A stretch of DNA of 64,000 nt from Micavibrio sp. GTDB taxonomy: Bacteria; Pseudomonadota; Alphaproteobacteria; Micavibrionales; Micavibrionaceae. Location of the stretch: contig JAPJQV010000001.1 in assembly GCA_030824965.1 (NCBI GenBank), positions 248,001 to 312,000 of the forward strand, given 5' to 3'. Within the stretch, counting starts at the first letter, position 1. Each line of letters starts with the position of its first letter. This document shows, piece by piece, positions 35,964 through 45,277 of this stretch. A program made the translations under genes and the position numbers. Under the pieces are notes generated by a model. That model did not search any database. It was given only the letters and a program-made list of their open reading frames with translations, and was not told the DNA's origin.

Positions 35964-37547
35964 ATGATTTTTGTCTTTTCAACAAGGTTATCCAGTTTAC
36001 GCTTGATTGCGCTTATCGCAGTGGCTGTATGCGGCTCCTCTCCATTTACAATGGCGGCGGTCAATCATGTGAATGCCAATCCGGATACATTTATGAGTGT
36101 TTCGGTTGGAAAGGGAGAAATCCTTACAATTCCCGGCGGCGTTTCGGATGTTATGATTGCCGACCCAAAAGTTCTCGATATTTCTGCAATCCAAAGCAAC
36201 AAACTCTATCTTGTTGGAACAAATATCGGATCGACAAATATTGTCATTATGGATAAAGCGGGCGATATTCTTAAAAATATCAGCGTCAACGTCAATATTG
36301 ACGTGGTTGAAATAGAACGCCGTATCCATCGCTTATTCCCTAACGAAAAAGATGTGAATGTTGAGCTTGTCGGCGATCAGGTCGTGCTGACCGGTCTGGT
36401 TTCCACGCCTGCGGTTTCATCTAAAATCGCTCATGTCGTCGGAGCACAAGTTGGTGAAGCGCAGGATATAGCGGGCAAGGACATAAATGAAATTATAGAA
36501 AACATGCTCGAAGTGCGCGGGGAGCAGCAAGTTATGCTTCGCGTTCGCATCATGGAAATGAACCGCAGCGTATTGAAGGAACTCGGGACCGAGATTTCCT
36601 CGCGCGATCCGGATGCTATTCTTTCGCAAAACAGCGGCATACGAGCAGGGCTCTCATCAAATAGCCAGACGGGTCTGACGCAAGACCCCTATACAATCGG
36701 AAGTATTCTTTTCAATACCGGAATATCGGGGATAGGTGATCTGAACTTCCTCATTAATCTTCTGGAACAGGACAATCTTGCCAATACCCTGGCTGAACCG
36801 AATTTGACGGCGATTTCAGGCGAAGAGGCAGGCTTTCTCGCAGGCGGCGAATTTCCTGTCCCGGCTGGTCGCGACCAGACAGGTAATGTCACGATAGAGT
36901 TTAAAAAATTCGGTGTTTCTCTGAATTTTAAACCGACTGTTTTATCCGAGGACAGGGTCAATCTGCAATTGAACACGGAAGTATCTTCGCTGAATCCTTC
37001 ACAAGGCATCACGCTGGCCGATGTACAAATTCCTGGTCTCGATGTTCGCCGGACATCGACAACAGTTGAAATGAACAGCGGGGGTTCTCTGATGATCGCC
37101 GGTCTATTGCAGTCCAATAATACAAAAGGTCTTAACGGTATTCCGGGCATTAAGAATACGCCTGTGCTGGGTGATCTTCTTTCATCGAAAAGCTTCCAGC
37201 GCGCCGAGACAGAACTTGTTGTGATCGTCACGCCGTTTATGGTCAAGCCTTATGCGGATACGACAATGGCCAAGGCGGTTGCCAAAAGCGAGCTTGATCC
37301 TATGTCGCCGCCACCGCCACCGGCGGGATTGATGGCGCCCGGTAAAAGCGGCAGGCCAGCCGTAGCACCGATCGAACAATCTTTGCTTGAAGATGATCCT
37401 GTGACTGCTGCGAAAGACGAACCGGGAACGGTTAAACTGAATACACCGCTAAACAAGGTATTCTCTAAAAACATGAAAGATATCTATGGCCAGAAGCTCG
37501 GCGCAATGCCGGATAAAAGCCAATCATACGGATATATGCTGGACTGA
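35964..37547 (+). CDS. cpaC: Outer-membrane secretin CpaC/RcpA
   Basis: The pilus pore in the outer membrane. A signal peptide ends near residue 31. The N-terminal secretin-associated domain follows (SVSVGKGEILTIPGGVSDVM), then a BON-like segment (VNVELVGDQVVLTGLVSTP) and the secretin core from about residue 180 (VMLRVRIMEMNR; LAEPNLTAISGEEAGFLAGG; MIAGLLQSNNTKGLNGIPG), which is typical of the T2SS/T3SS secretin family. The C-terminus is Pro-rich. The next gene starts 3 bp on. Confidence 0.94.
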   Translation: MIFVFSTRLSSLRLIALIAVAVCGSSPFTMAAVNHVNANPDTFMSVSVGKGEILTIPGGVSDVMIADPKVLDISAIQSNKLYLVGTNIGSTNIVIMDKAGDILKNISVNVNIDVVEIERRIHRLFPNEKDVNVELVGDQVVLTGLVSTPAVSSKIAHVVGAQVGEAQDIAGKDINEIIENMLEVRGEQQVMLRVRIMEMNRSVLKELGTEISSRDPDAILSQNSGIRAGLSSNSQTGLTQDPYTIGSILFNTGISGIGDLNFLINLLEQDNLANTLAEPNLTAISGEEAGFLAGGEFPVPAGRDQTGNVTIEFKKFGVSLNFKPTVLSEDRVNLQLNTEVSSLNPSQGITLADVQIPGLDVRRTSTTVEMNSGGSLMIAGLLQSNNTKGLNGIPGIKNTPVLGDLLSSKSFQRAETELVVIVTPFMVKPYADTTMAKAVAKSELDPMSPPPPPAGLMAPGKSGRPAVAPIEQSLLEDDPVTAAKDEPGTVKLNTPLNKVFSKNMKDIYGQKLGAMPDKSQSYGYMLD

Positions 37548-37550
37548 TAA

Positions 37551-38222
37551 ATGCGCGAAACACTAAAAATTCTTCTCTCCATGACAATTCTGGCAAGCGC
37601 CAGCGCCTGCACTCTTGATGAACCGACATGGGTCAATCCGGGTCGGCTTGAGGTTCATGAAGAAGGGTATATGGATAGCTTCAATACAGACGCGCTGGAC
37701 AATCCAACGCTCAGGGCTATAGGAGTAAATTATTATCGCTACGGAAACGGCCCGATGGATGTTGCCGTTTCCTATGATCCTTCGTCGAGAACGAATAACA
37801 AAGCCAATGCAGCGCAACAGGCAAGCCGGATAGAAAAAGAATTGCGCCGTCAGGGCGTTAATGATTTGAGGATAACAACGGTCGAGAAAACCAGTTCAGG
37901 CGAGCTTTCGTCTACCACTGTGAAGTTTCCGGCACTGACAGCTAAACCGCCTCAGGATTGTGGCTTGATGCCCGGGTATACCAATGCCCAGACAGGGTTG
38001 CCCGAGGATGCGGAAGGCACACATAAAGGATATGCCATTGGCTGTACAGTCGAGACCTTGATGGCAAAACAGGTCGCCCGCCCAGGGGATCTTCTCGGCA
38101 GGCCTGGCTTTGAAACCAATGCGGATGGGATGCGCCAGGAGCGTGTTATCTGGAAACGTGGTTATTATAACGACAGGTCTAACCCACCGCTTGACGGCGA
38201 AAGCGCCAGCGACGCGAAGTAA
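37551..38222 (+). CDS. cpaD: Pilus assembly lipoprotein CpaD
   Basis: A lipoprotein (lipobox ASASAC, Cys20) with the CpaD domain: a repeated-element-like N-terminal part (NYYRYGNGPMDVAVSYDP) and a C-terminal part CGLMPGYTNAQTG with YAIGCTVETLMAKQVARPGD, typical for the family. It probably pilots or stabilises the secretin. It is 3 bp after cpaC and is followed by a 147-bp gap that contains a small hairpin (38262-38283). Confidence 0.88.
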   Translation: MRETLKILLSMTILASASACTLDEPTWVNPGRLEVHEEGYMDSFNTDALDNPTLRAIGVNYYRYGNGPMDVAVSYDPSSRTNNKANAAQQASRIEKELRRQGVNDLRITTVEKTSSGELSSTTVKFPALTAKPPQDCGLMPGYTNAQTGLPEDAEGTHKGYAIGCTVETLMAKQVARPGDLLGRPGFETNADGMRQERVIWKRGYYNDRSNPPLDGESASDAK

Positions 38223-38369
38223 TTTTTTCTGAGTGAAATATAAAAAATCCAAACCTGAATCAATGTGCCTGCAAGCGCACATTATTAACTTCTGATTTAT
38301 AGTCTCTCTTTATAATAAAGCTGAAAAACATAAGAAAACTTAAATAAATCAAGGTATCAGGATAAGAAC

Positions 38370-39620
38370 ATGAGTGTGGACACAGGCAGTTCAGGTGCCG
38401 TGCTATTACCCGCTGCGAGAGTAGCCTTGCATGTCAAGGATGCGGATATTCGCGAGGCGGCCAAAATTTTGGCCGGAGACTGGCGTTTTGCGCGGGTTGC
38501 ATTTGAAGTTCACGATGGCTCAATAGAAACTGCCATTCCTTTTTATCAATCTTCCGCCTCGCCGGAACTTGTAATCGTTGAAACATCCACTATCGAAGAC
38601 GGTTTTACAGACCGACTTGAAACTTTGGCAGGCAATTGTTCCGAAGATACATCTGCGGTGGTTATCGGGCCTGTCAATGATGTCTATCTTTACCGCAAAC
38701 TGATCGATATGGGCGTAAGCGACTATCTTGTTCGCCCCGTAACGAAAGACGTTCTTGCGCAGGTCATATCAAAAACGCTGATTGAAAAATTCGGGGCGCC
38801 CGAAAGTAAACTGGTCGCCCTGATCGGTGCCAAAGGGGGCGTTGGCACTTCGGTTATCGCGGAAGAAATGGCGCGCATAGCCTCTTCCAGGCTTGATGAG
38901 AAAACAATCATTCTGGATGCGGCAGGGGGCTGGTCCTATCTCGCCGTTGCGCTGGGTACCGAGCCGATGACAAACCTGTCTGAAATGGCGCGTCTGGCAG
39001 TTTCAAGCGACGAAGGAGCCTTTAAGCGCATGATCCATTCCCCGAAGGATAAATTATCCGTTTTGGCAACAGGGTCTGACGGAATGCTCGACGATACGAT
39101 CAGCGCGGAAAGTTATGAGACAATTCTAAATCGTCTGATGGTTACATATCCGGTTGTGATCGTCGATTTATCCGGTGCTTCTGCTGCTATCAAAAAAATG
39201 GTGATGACAAAAGCCCATGAAATCGTTGCTGTGTCGACGCCGTCATTGGCTTCTTTGCGGGCCGCAAGAGCACTGATTCATGAGATAAAGAATTTAAGGG
39301 GCGACTCCGGCGAGCATATTTCCTTGCTTCTGAATAAAATCGGGCAATCTGCGGGAAGCGAAGTCTCTAAAAACGATATTGAAAAAGTGATGGACAGAAA
39401 ATCGAGATTATCGATTCCTTACGACGAAAAAGTTTTTGCTGCAGCGGAAGCGCAAGGAAAGTCGATAGAGGATATCAAGAGCGGAGATCAGGTTTTTTCA
39501 TCTCTGGTTGAATTCACGCGCAACCTGTTAAAGGCCAAGCAGGCCGGTGATGAAAAACCGACAGATAAATCCGCAGTCGGCAGTTTCCTATCCAAGTTAA
39601 CAGGTAAAAAAGGCTTTTAA
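38370..39620 (+). CDS. cpaE: Tad pilus localisation ATPase CpaE/TadZ
   Basis: A MinD/ParA-like protein with an N-terminal receiver-like domain that lacks the canonical acidic pocket and a deviant Walker A motif GAKGGVGTS at residues 153-161. It targets the Tad machine to the cell pole in other bacteria. The length of 416 residues is normal. Its stop overlaps the cpaF start (TAATG). Confidence 0.9.
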   Translation: MSVDTGSSGAVLLPAARVALHVKDADIREAAKILAGDWRFARVAFEVHDGSIETAIPFYQSSASPELVIVETSTIEDGFTDRLETLAGNCSEDTSAVVIGPVNDVYLYRKLIDMGVSDYLVRPVTKDVLAQVISKTLIEKFGAPESKLVALIGAKGGVGTSVIAEEMARIASSRLDEKTIILDAAGGWSYLAVALGTEPMTNLSEMARLAVSSDEGAFKRMIHSPKDKLSVLATGSDGMLDDTISAESYETILNRLMVTYPVVIVDLSGASAAIKKMVMTKAHEIVAVSTPSLASLRAARALIHEIKNLRGDSGEHISLLLNKIGQSAGSEVSKNDIEKVMDRKSRLSIPYDEKVFAAAEAQGKSIEDIKSGDQVFSSLVEFTRNLLKAKQAGDEKPTDKSAVGSFLSKLTGKKGF

Positions 39621-41122
39621 TGGCATTTGGCAAGAAAGGCAGCGAAACGAATGTGATGGCGCCACCGGCAGCGGTGATCAGCCAGCCTGTTCCTGCCATG
39701 CCGCCGCAAGCCACGCCTCCCATTCAAAGCTTCAACACTGAAACGAAGAAGCCGGCAGAAGTTCAGCCGAAGATCAAACTCGAAGCCGATATATTCAGCG
39801 CACCGCCCGTTGCTGAAACATCGTCTGGCCCCGATACGGATTCGATGACCCAGTTACGCCTTCAGCGTGCCCGCAACCGCATCTGGGCGGATTTGCGCGA
39901 CGGGATCGACCTGAAAGCTCTGGCGCGCATGGATGGCAAGGCGGCGAGGGAAGAAGTTGCCACGGCCGTCGAGGAGATCGCCCGCTTCCGCAATCTTGAT
40001 CTGACTCCCAATGAACTGGCGCAAATCGGCAAAGAATGTTCGGATGATATGCTGGGTTACGGTCCGCTCGAGGCCCTTTTGGAAGAAGATGGCATTGCCG
40101 ATATCATGATTAATGGCCCGGATGTGGTCTATGTCGAACGAAAAGGTAAAATTCAAAGGACTGATATTAAATTCCGCGACAACCAGCATTTGGTAACGAT
40201 ATGTCAGCGTATCGTCGGAGCCATTGGTCGCCGCGTCGATGAAGCGTCGCCGATCTGTGATGCGCGTTTGCCGGACGGATCGCGCGTCAACGTCATTATT
40301 CCCCCGCTGGCCGTGGATGGCGCCTGCATGACGATCCGTAAATTCTCCAAGGATAAACTTACGCTTGAAAAGTTGGTTGAATTCGGCGCGGCAACGCCGT
40401 CTTGCGCGAAACTCATCATGGCGATTGGACGTAGCCGGGTAAATGTTCTTGTATCAGGGGGAACGGGATCGGGTAAAACGACGATGCTCAATTGTCTGAC
40501 CCGGTATATTGAACACGGCGAACGTGTCATTACCTGCGAAGATGCCTGCGAACTGCAATTGCAACAACCGCATGTCGTGCGTCTTGAAACCCGTCCTGCC
40601 AATCTGGAAGGGGTCGGGGAGGTTACGATGCGTGATTTGGTAAAAAACTGTCTTCGTATGCGCCCAGAGCGCATCATCGTGGGTGAGGTTCGCGGTCCTG
40701 AAGCTTTTGACTTGTTGCAGGCGATGAATACGGGCCACGATGGTTCGATGGGAACGGTTCACGCCAACAATCCGCGCGAAGCAATCTCGCGTATGGAGAA
40801 TATGATCGCAATGGGTAATCTGAACATTCCGACGGCGGCGGTGCGCGAGCAGATTGCATCCGCTATCAGCGTTATCATTCAGGTTCAGCGACTGCGTGAC
40901 GGTTCGCGTAAAGTGACCCATATTTCAGAAATTACCGGCATGGAAGGCGAGGTCGTCACCATGCAGGATTTGTTCGTGCTCGATATTCTCGGTGAAGATG
41001 AAAACGGAAAGCTGATTACCAAGCAGAGATCGACCGGACTTCGTCCGAAATTCTACGACCAGGCGCGTGCTTTCGGTGTAGAAAAATACGTTCTGGATGC
41101 CATGGAAGAGGCCTACGGCTGA
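39620..41122 (+). CDS. cpaF: Tad pilus motor ATPase CpaF/TadA
   Basis: The hexameric type II/IV secretion ATPase that drives pilus extension and retraction. A Pro-rich, poorly ordered N-terminus of about 75 residues is followed by the N-domain and the ATPase core, with Walker A GGTGSGKT at 280-287, the Asp box ITCEDACELQLQ, Walker B region RIIVGEVRGPEAFD and the His box TGHDGSMGTVHANNP. It overlaps both cpaE and tadB by one base. Confidence 0.95.
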   Translation: MAFGKKGSETNVMAPPAAVISQPVPAMPPQATPPIQSFNTETKKPAEVQPKIKLEADIFSAPPVAETSSGPDTDSMTQLRLQRARNRIWADLRDGIDLKALARMDGKAAREEVATAVEEIARFRNLDLTPNELAQIGKECSDDMLGYGPLEALLEEDGIADIMINGPDVVYVERKGKIQRTDIKFRDNQHLVTICQRIVGAIGRRVDEASPICDARLPDGSRVNVIIPPLAVDGACMTIRKFSKDKLTLEKLVEFGAATPSCAKLIMAIGRSRVNVLVSGGTGSGKTTMLNCLTRYIEHGERVITCEDACELQLQQPHVVRLETRPANLEGVGEVTMRDLVKNCLRMRPERIIVGEVRGPEAFDLLQAMNTGHDGSMGTVHANNPREAISRMENMIAMGNLNIPTAAVREQIASAISVIIQVQRLRDGSRKVTHISEITGMEGEVVTMQDLFVLDILGEDENGKLITKQRSTGLRPKFYDQARAFGVEKYVLDAMEEAYG

Positions 41123-42093
41123 TGTCTAGCGGCATGATTATTTCTTTGGCTGTTTTGGCGATCCTGATTGCAATCGGAATGATGGCTTATCTTTTGTCGA
41201 GCAGTAAGAGAGAACAGCAAAAGCGCATGTTCGCAATAATTGCCGGACAATCGCAAGCTCTGCCGGAATCTGAACGCAACGGCAAAGACCGCCGTCGGGC
41301 AGATCTTGCGAAAAAACTACAGCAGCAGGGAAAACAGCATAAAAAAACCAACAGCATTCGCGAGCAGCTGAACAAGGCGGGTTTCTACGAAACGCCTGTT
41401 TCGAAATTCTGGTTTTTTTCTGTCATGTCGGGGATCATATTCACCAGTCTTGTTATGCTGGCGGGTCAACCGGCGGTAGTGATCTTTCTTGTTTCCATTA
41501 TCGGTTTCGCCGGATTTCCGCGATTTGTCCTTAAGTTTAAAATCGGGCGTCGCCAGAAAAAATTTCTAAACGATTTCTCCGATGCGCTTGAATCGATGGT
41601 CAGGCTACTCAAGGCCGGTATGCCTGTTGCCGAGGCGATTGCAATGATGAGCCGGGAATATAGCGGACCTGTAGGCGAAGAAATGCTGAAAATTTACGAG
41701 CAGCAGAAAATCGGTATTCCTTTGGCCGAAGCTTGCGTGAAGGCTGCCGAGCGCATGCCGATTACCGAGATGCAAATGTTTGCCACCGGCATCGCGATAC
41801 AACAGCAGACCGGTTCGAGTTTGTCGGAAGTCCTGCTCAATCTGGCGAAAGTCATTCGTGCCCGTTTTAGATTGAAGAGAAAGATTCAGGCGCTTTCTGC
41901 CGAGGCCAAAGCTTCTGCCATGATTATCGGTTCGCTACCGATTATCGTATGCGGCGGTCTTTATGCCGTTAATCCGGAATATATGTATCCGCTCTTTAAT
42001 ACACTCAAGGGTAAATATTATCTTGGCGGAGCCGTCTGCTGGATGTGTATGGGTGTTCTTATTATGCGGCAAATGATCAATTTCAGGATTTAG
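41122..42093 (+). CDS. tadB: Tad inner-membrane platform protein TadB
   Basis: A GspF-domain inner-membrane protein of 323 residues with hydrophobic segments at about 5-25, 92-112, 115-135, 275-295 and 300-320, and a cytoplasmic GspF domain (DFSDALESMVRLLKAGMPVAE; FATGIAIQQQTGSSLSEVL). With TadC it forms the platform through which CpaF works. The TGATG overlap couples it to cpaF. Confidence 0.92.
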   Translation: MSSGMIISLAVLAILIAIGMMAYLLSSSKREQQKRMFAIIAGQSQALPESERNGKDRRRADLAKKLQQQGKQHKKTNSIREQLNKAGFYETPVSKFWFFSVMSGIIFTSLVMLAGQPAVVIFLVSIIGFAGFPRFVLKFKIGRRQKKFLNDFSDALESMVRLLKAGMPVAEAIAMMSREYSGPVGEEMLKIYEQQKIGIPLAEACVKAAERMPITEMQMFATGIAIQQQTGSSLSEVLLNLAKVIRARFRLKRKIQALSAEAKASAMIIGSLPIIVCGGLYAVNPEYMYPLFNTLKGKYYLGGAVCWMCMGVLIMRQMINFRI

Positions 42094-42094
42094 A

Positions 42095-43066
42095 ATGGTA
42101 TTTACCGAAGAAGTAGATCAGACAATTATCATAGTGGTGAGTTCGCTTTTTGCGATGCTTTCTTTCATGGCGATCGCATTGCCGCTTTTAAACAGAACAG
42201 AAAAGAAAGAACGCTATCTCAACATCATAGAAAAAAGGAAAAAAGTTCTTTTTGACCAGACGAAGGAGTCTTTGGGTAAAAAGACTACTGTAATTTCAAA
42301 AAACGTATCGGCGCGGGAATCTCTTACGCTTTACTATAAGATACAAAATATATTCGGCGAAATGGGAGAAAAAATCCGCGACCAGATGCTTCAGGCAGGA
42401 CTCCGTGATCCGAAAGCACCATTCAAATATTTGATCGCCCGCGGCGTCATTCCTCTCGTTCTGATGTTTTTTACCTTTATCGTCATGGCAAAGGGGCAAA
42501 AGGACTTTACGCCGGCGCAAATCCTGATGGGAATGTCTTTTCTTGGTATAGCGGGATTTTTCCTGCCGAAACTTTTGCTGAAGAATTATATTCAGAAACG
42601 ACAGGCAGAGATCAATATAACTTTTCCCGATGCGCTCGACATGATGCTTATCTGCGTACAAGGCGGTATAGGTCTGGAACAAACGATCAACCGTGTAGCC
42701 GACGAGATTGCAGATCACTCCCCGACACTGGCGGAAGAACTTGGGATATTAAGCGCGGAAATGGGAATGTTGAATGACCGCCGTGCGGCTTTGCAGGATT
42801 TTGCGAGGCGTGTCGGCTCTGGTGCTGCCAAGTCTTTCACAACCGCGATGTTACAAGCTGAACAATACGGAACCTCGGTATCGGGCGCAATGCGCGTAAT
42901 TTCGGAAGAACTTCGCGATATGCGCATGGCTACTGCCGAACAAAAGGCGGCATCTCTGCCGCCTAAGCTTACCGTTCCTATGATTTTATTTTTCCTGCCC
43001 GCGCTGTTTATCGTTATCCTGACACCGGCATTTTTATCCGCCGGTGAAGCCGGGGTAATGGAATAG
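42095..43066 (+). CDS. tadC: Tad inner-membrane platform protein TadC
   Basis: The second GspF-type platform protein, also 323 residues, with membrane segments at about 10-30, 115-135, 140-160 and 300-320 and the GspF core (FPDALDMMLICVQGGIGLEQ; AEQYGTSVSGAMRVISEEL). It starts 1 bp after tadB and ends 1 bp before the convergent tadD stop. Confidence 0.92.
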   Translation: MVFTEEVDQTIIIVVSSLFAMLSFMAIALPLLNRTEKKERYLNIIEKRKKVLFDQTKESLGKKTTVISKNVSARESLTLYYKIQNIFGEMGEKIRDQMLQAGLRDPKAPFKYLIARGVIPLVLMFFTFIVMAKGQKDFTPAQILMGMSFLGIAGFFLPKLLLKNYIQKRQAEINITFPDALDMMLICVQGGIGLEQTINRVADEIADHSPTLAEELGILSAEMGMLNDRRAALQDFARRVGSGAAKSFTTAMLQAEQYGTSVSGAMRVISEELRDMRMATAEQKAASLPPKLTVPMILFFLPALFIVILTPAFLSAGEAGVME

Positions 43067-43067
43067 C

Positions 43068-43811
43068 TTAAGGCAATTTCTTCGGGGTTTGCGCCTGTGC
43101 CGTTGCTTTTCTTGCCGCTTCGCCGCGCGCATCGACTGAATAAGCGGAAGGCTCGTTAAGTGTACGGATAATGCGGATATTACGCTCGATCTCGACGCGG
43201 CTTGGATCTTTCGCTTTGGCGGAATAGAGGAGATCAAGAGCTTTATCGGTGTAGCCTTGCGCCGCGAGATTCAAAGCCAGATTGTTCATGACTGGAATGG
43301 AATCTCCCTTCCAGAGTTCAAGCGCCTTACGAAAAGCTTTTTCGGCTTCGGCATGATCCTGCTGTGCATCGAGAGAAATCCCGAGTACATGCCATGCGCG
43401 GTAATTATTGTCATCGGCCTTAATGGCTTTTCGGGCATAGGATTCGGCGGATTTGAAATCACCTGTTTCAAGTTCGAGCGCGCCCATTTCCGTGAACGTC
43501 AAGGTCGCGGGTGATTTTCCTTTCAAAAACGGCATCAGGATCGTTTCGGATTTTTTCAGATCGCCGGATTCGCGAAGCGCTTTTGCATAGCGTCCTGCAG
43601 CGAATTCATCTTTAGGATTACGCTTGTAAAGCCCCGCTGTAAAATTCAGATTTTCGCGACGGTCACCGTATAGCTCTGACTTGCTCGCGCCTTTCGACGA
43701 CAGCGACGTGGTCGGTTTCTTAGGCGCAGGTTCAGGCGAGCCCGCACAGGAGGTCAAAAGAAGCGCAGAGGCAAGAACGACAGTTGAGATTTTCAACGTG
43801 CGGGTAATCAT
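43068..43811 (-). CDS. tadD: TadD-like tetratricopeptide lipoprotein
   Basis: A lipoprotein (lipobox LLLTSC, Cys22) with TPR units (FAAGRYAKALRESGDLKKSE; GALELETGDFKSAESYARKA; HVLGISLDAQQDHAEAEKAF; NNLALNLAAQGYTDKALDL). TadD proteins support secretin assembly. It lies on the opposite strand and converges on tadC, so it has its own promoter, shared perhaps with the next gene upstream. Confidence 0.85.
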   Translation of the reverse strand: MITRTLKISTVVLASALLLTSCAGSPEPAPKKPTTSLSSKGASKSELYGDRRENLNFTAGLYKRNPKDEFAAGRYAKALRESGDLKKSETILMPFLKGKSPATLTFTEMGALELETGDFKSAESYARKAIKADDNNYRAWHVLGISLDAQQDHAEAEKAFRKALELWKGDSIPVMNNLALNLAAQGYTDKALDLLYSAKAKDPSRVEIERNIRIIRTLNEPSAYSVDARGEAARKATAQAQTPKKLP

Positions 43812-43852
43812 GGGAAAGAAGCTCCGTGTTTAAATTTTTTTATTGACCAGTT

Positions 43853-44587
43853 TTATTCACCGGGTGGAGGTTCTTCGGTCCTTGGCGTCTCCATGAGGTC
43901 TTCATTGAGCTGGGTATTCGCTCGATTTGCGGAAGGCCCCGATGGGGTTTCTTCCGGTATCGCCGCCGCCGGACCGGATGCGTCCTGCACCACATTCACT
44001 TCATGGCACATGTCAGGGCAATAGTAAACGCTGTATTGCTTGCATCCTGGTGTGCCGTTGGCGCAGGCGCGACGGATGCGGATATAATTTTTATTGGGTG
44101 ATCCGATAATCACATGACGCTGCATTATGACTTTCCCGTCGGCATCGAGTGCGCGAAAATAGGTCGATCCGGGTTTCTTGGCGATCAGGACAAGATTACG
44201 GTTTGTGTCAGGCACGACACGCAGGTTTTCATTACTGCCGACGATCACGTTCACCGCGTCGCGGTCGAGGCGGATGATTTCGGGCTTGTCGAGAGAAACC
44301 CGTAGCGGCTCGATTTCCGGGGAATCTTCGGCAATCGGCGGCAACTCCTCAAGATCTTCCAGCTCGCTTTGATTTATTGCATCGATATTGTCGAGGGAAG
44401 GGGCGGGCGGAGTAGTCGTGATTTCCTGTTTCACGGCGACCGGCTTAGCGGACGAAGCTGCGGCTTCAAGCTGGGTCTTGTATTTCGCCAGACTGCCGCC
44501 TTCGGCATGGGCCGTAGCGAAAGGCAAAAAAACAATCGCGGCAATAGCCAGAGTTTGAAGGCCGGTCGATAAAGTCGATGATTTCAT
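43853..44587 (-). CDS. Exported protein with pilus/secretin N-terminal domain
   Basis: A signal peptide ends near AHAEG, followed by an acidic, Pro-rich linker and a domain at about 95-170 (LDKPEIIRLDRDAVNVIVGS; VLIAKKPGSTYFRALDADGK) that matches the N-terminal domain found in front of secretins such as CpaC. A Cys-containing tail follows (ACANGTPGCKQY, CPDMCHE), then a Pro-rich end. It may assist the CpaC channel. It is transcribed with tadD (41 bp apart). A role in the pilus is inference from domain and location. Confidence 0.7.
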   Translation of the reverse strand: MKSSTLSTGLQTLAIAAIVFLPFATAHAEGGSLAKYKTQLEAAASSAKPVAVKQEITTTPPAPSLDNIDAINQSELEDLEELPPIAEDSPEIEPLRVSLDKPEIIRLDRDAVNVIVGSNENLRVVPDTNRNLVLIAKKPGSTYFRALDADGKVIMQRHVIIGSPNKNYIRIRRACANGTPGCKQYSVYYCPDMCHEVNVVQDASGPAAAIPEETPSGPSANRANTQLNEDLMETPRTEEPPPGE

Positions 44588-44697
44588 TATGTGAATTAGA
44601 GCTGCGTCTGAGGCGTTGTTAATTTAGATAAGTATACATGAAGCTGGTTAAGCTTCACCTGTTTTTTGATAGGATTTGATTAATCTTTTAAGGAAAA

Positions 44698-44772
44698 TGG
44701 TGGACGATACAGGGATTGAACCTGTGACCTCTCCCATGTCAAGGGAACGCGCTACCGCTGCGCTAATCGTCC
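44698..44772 (-). tRNA. tRNA-Val (anticodon GAC)
   Basis: Read on the minus strand, the cloverleaf is complete: acceptor GGACGAT / ATCGTCC, D stem GCGC with loop AGCGGTA, anticodon stem TTCCC/GGGAG with loop TTGACAT (anticodon GAC, Val), and T arm ACAGG-TTCAATC-CCTGT. The 3' CCA is encoded (plus-strand TGG at 44698-44700). Confidence 0.95.
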
Positions 44773-44820
44773 ATACCGAAGGTGTGTGATGTTTAGTCAG
44801 TTCGGGCGGGGATTTCAAGC

Positions 44821-45213
44821 CTAAACTTCAGTTTTTGTATCAAAGGCTAATAATTCTTCAACCTGTTTGACAAGATCGTTCAAATGAAAGGGTTTGGACA
44901 GAATGCGGGCATGACCGGTTGTATTGCCGGCCGCATTTTTCTGCCCCATTGCGACAGCGGCGAAACCGGTAATGAACATTACTTTAAGTCCCGGATGAAG
45001 GCTGCTGGCTTTTTGCGAAAGCTCGATCCCGTCCATGCCTGGCATAACGATATCGGCCAACAGCATGTCGAAGCTCATCGGGTCTTGCTTGACAAGATTG
45101 AGCGCTTCAATCCCGTTGGTACAGGCTGTGATTTTATGCCCTGCTTTTTGCAACGCCAGTTCCAGGAACTGGCGCATCGAATTATCGTCTTCGGCAAGGA
45201 GGATATGGGCCAT
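44821..45213 (-). CDS. cpdR: CpdR-type single-domain response regulator
   Basis: A stand-alone receiver (130 residues) very close to CpdR, the regulator that positions ClpXP at the cell pole and controls proteolysis of CtrA in the alphaproteobacterial cell cycle. Typical are ILLAEDDNSMRQFL, the phosphorylated Asp54 in LLADIVMPGMDGIEL, VMFITGFAAVA and LSKPFHLNDLV. It has no output domain. It is divergent from a secreted-protein gene and downstream of tRNA-Val. A CtrA-like site elsewhere in the window fits the presence of this pathway. Confidence 0.9.
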   Translation of the reverse strand: MAHILLAEDDNSMRQFLELALQKAGHKITACTNGIEALNLVKQDPMSFDMLLADIVMPGMDGIELSQKASSLHPGLKVMFITGFAAVAMGQKNAAGNTTGHARILSKPFHLNDLVKQVEELLAFDTKTEV

Positions 45214-45277
45214 AATTTACTTGTTCCTGTAGCAATAATCTTTATCCTGAAAAGGACTGTAGCGAAAGCCGTCTTTC

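Noticed and set aside
38262..38283. AATGTGC/GCACATT hairpin between cpaD and cpaE
   Set aside because: It has only seven pairs and no T-run, so I do not call it a terminator; it may be a weak RNA processing site.
44639..44667. Hairpin TGAAGCT/AGCTTCA followed by T residues near the tRNA
   Set aside because: No plus-strand gene ends here and the T-run is separated from the stem by CCTG; the orientation does not fit the minus-strand tRNA.
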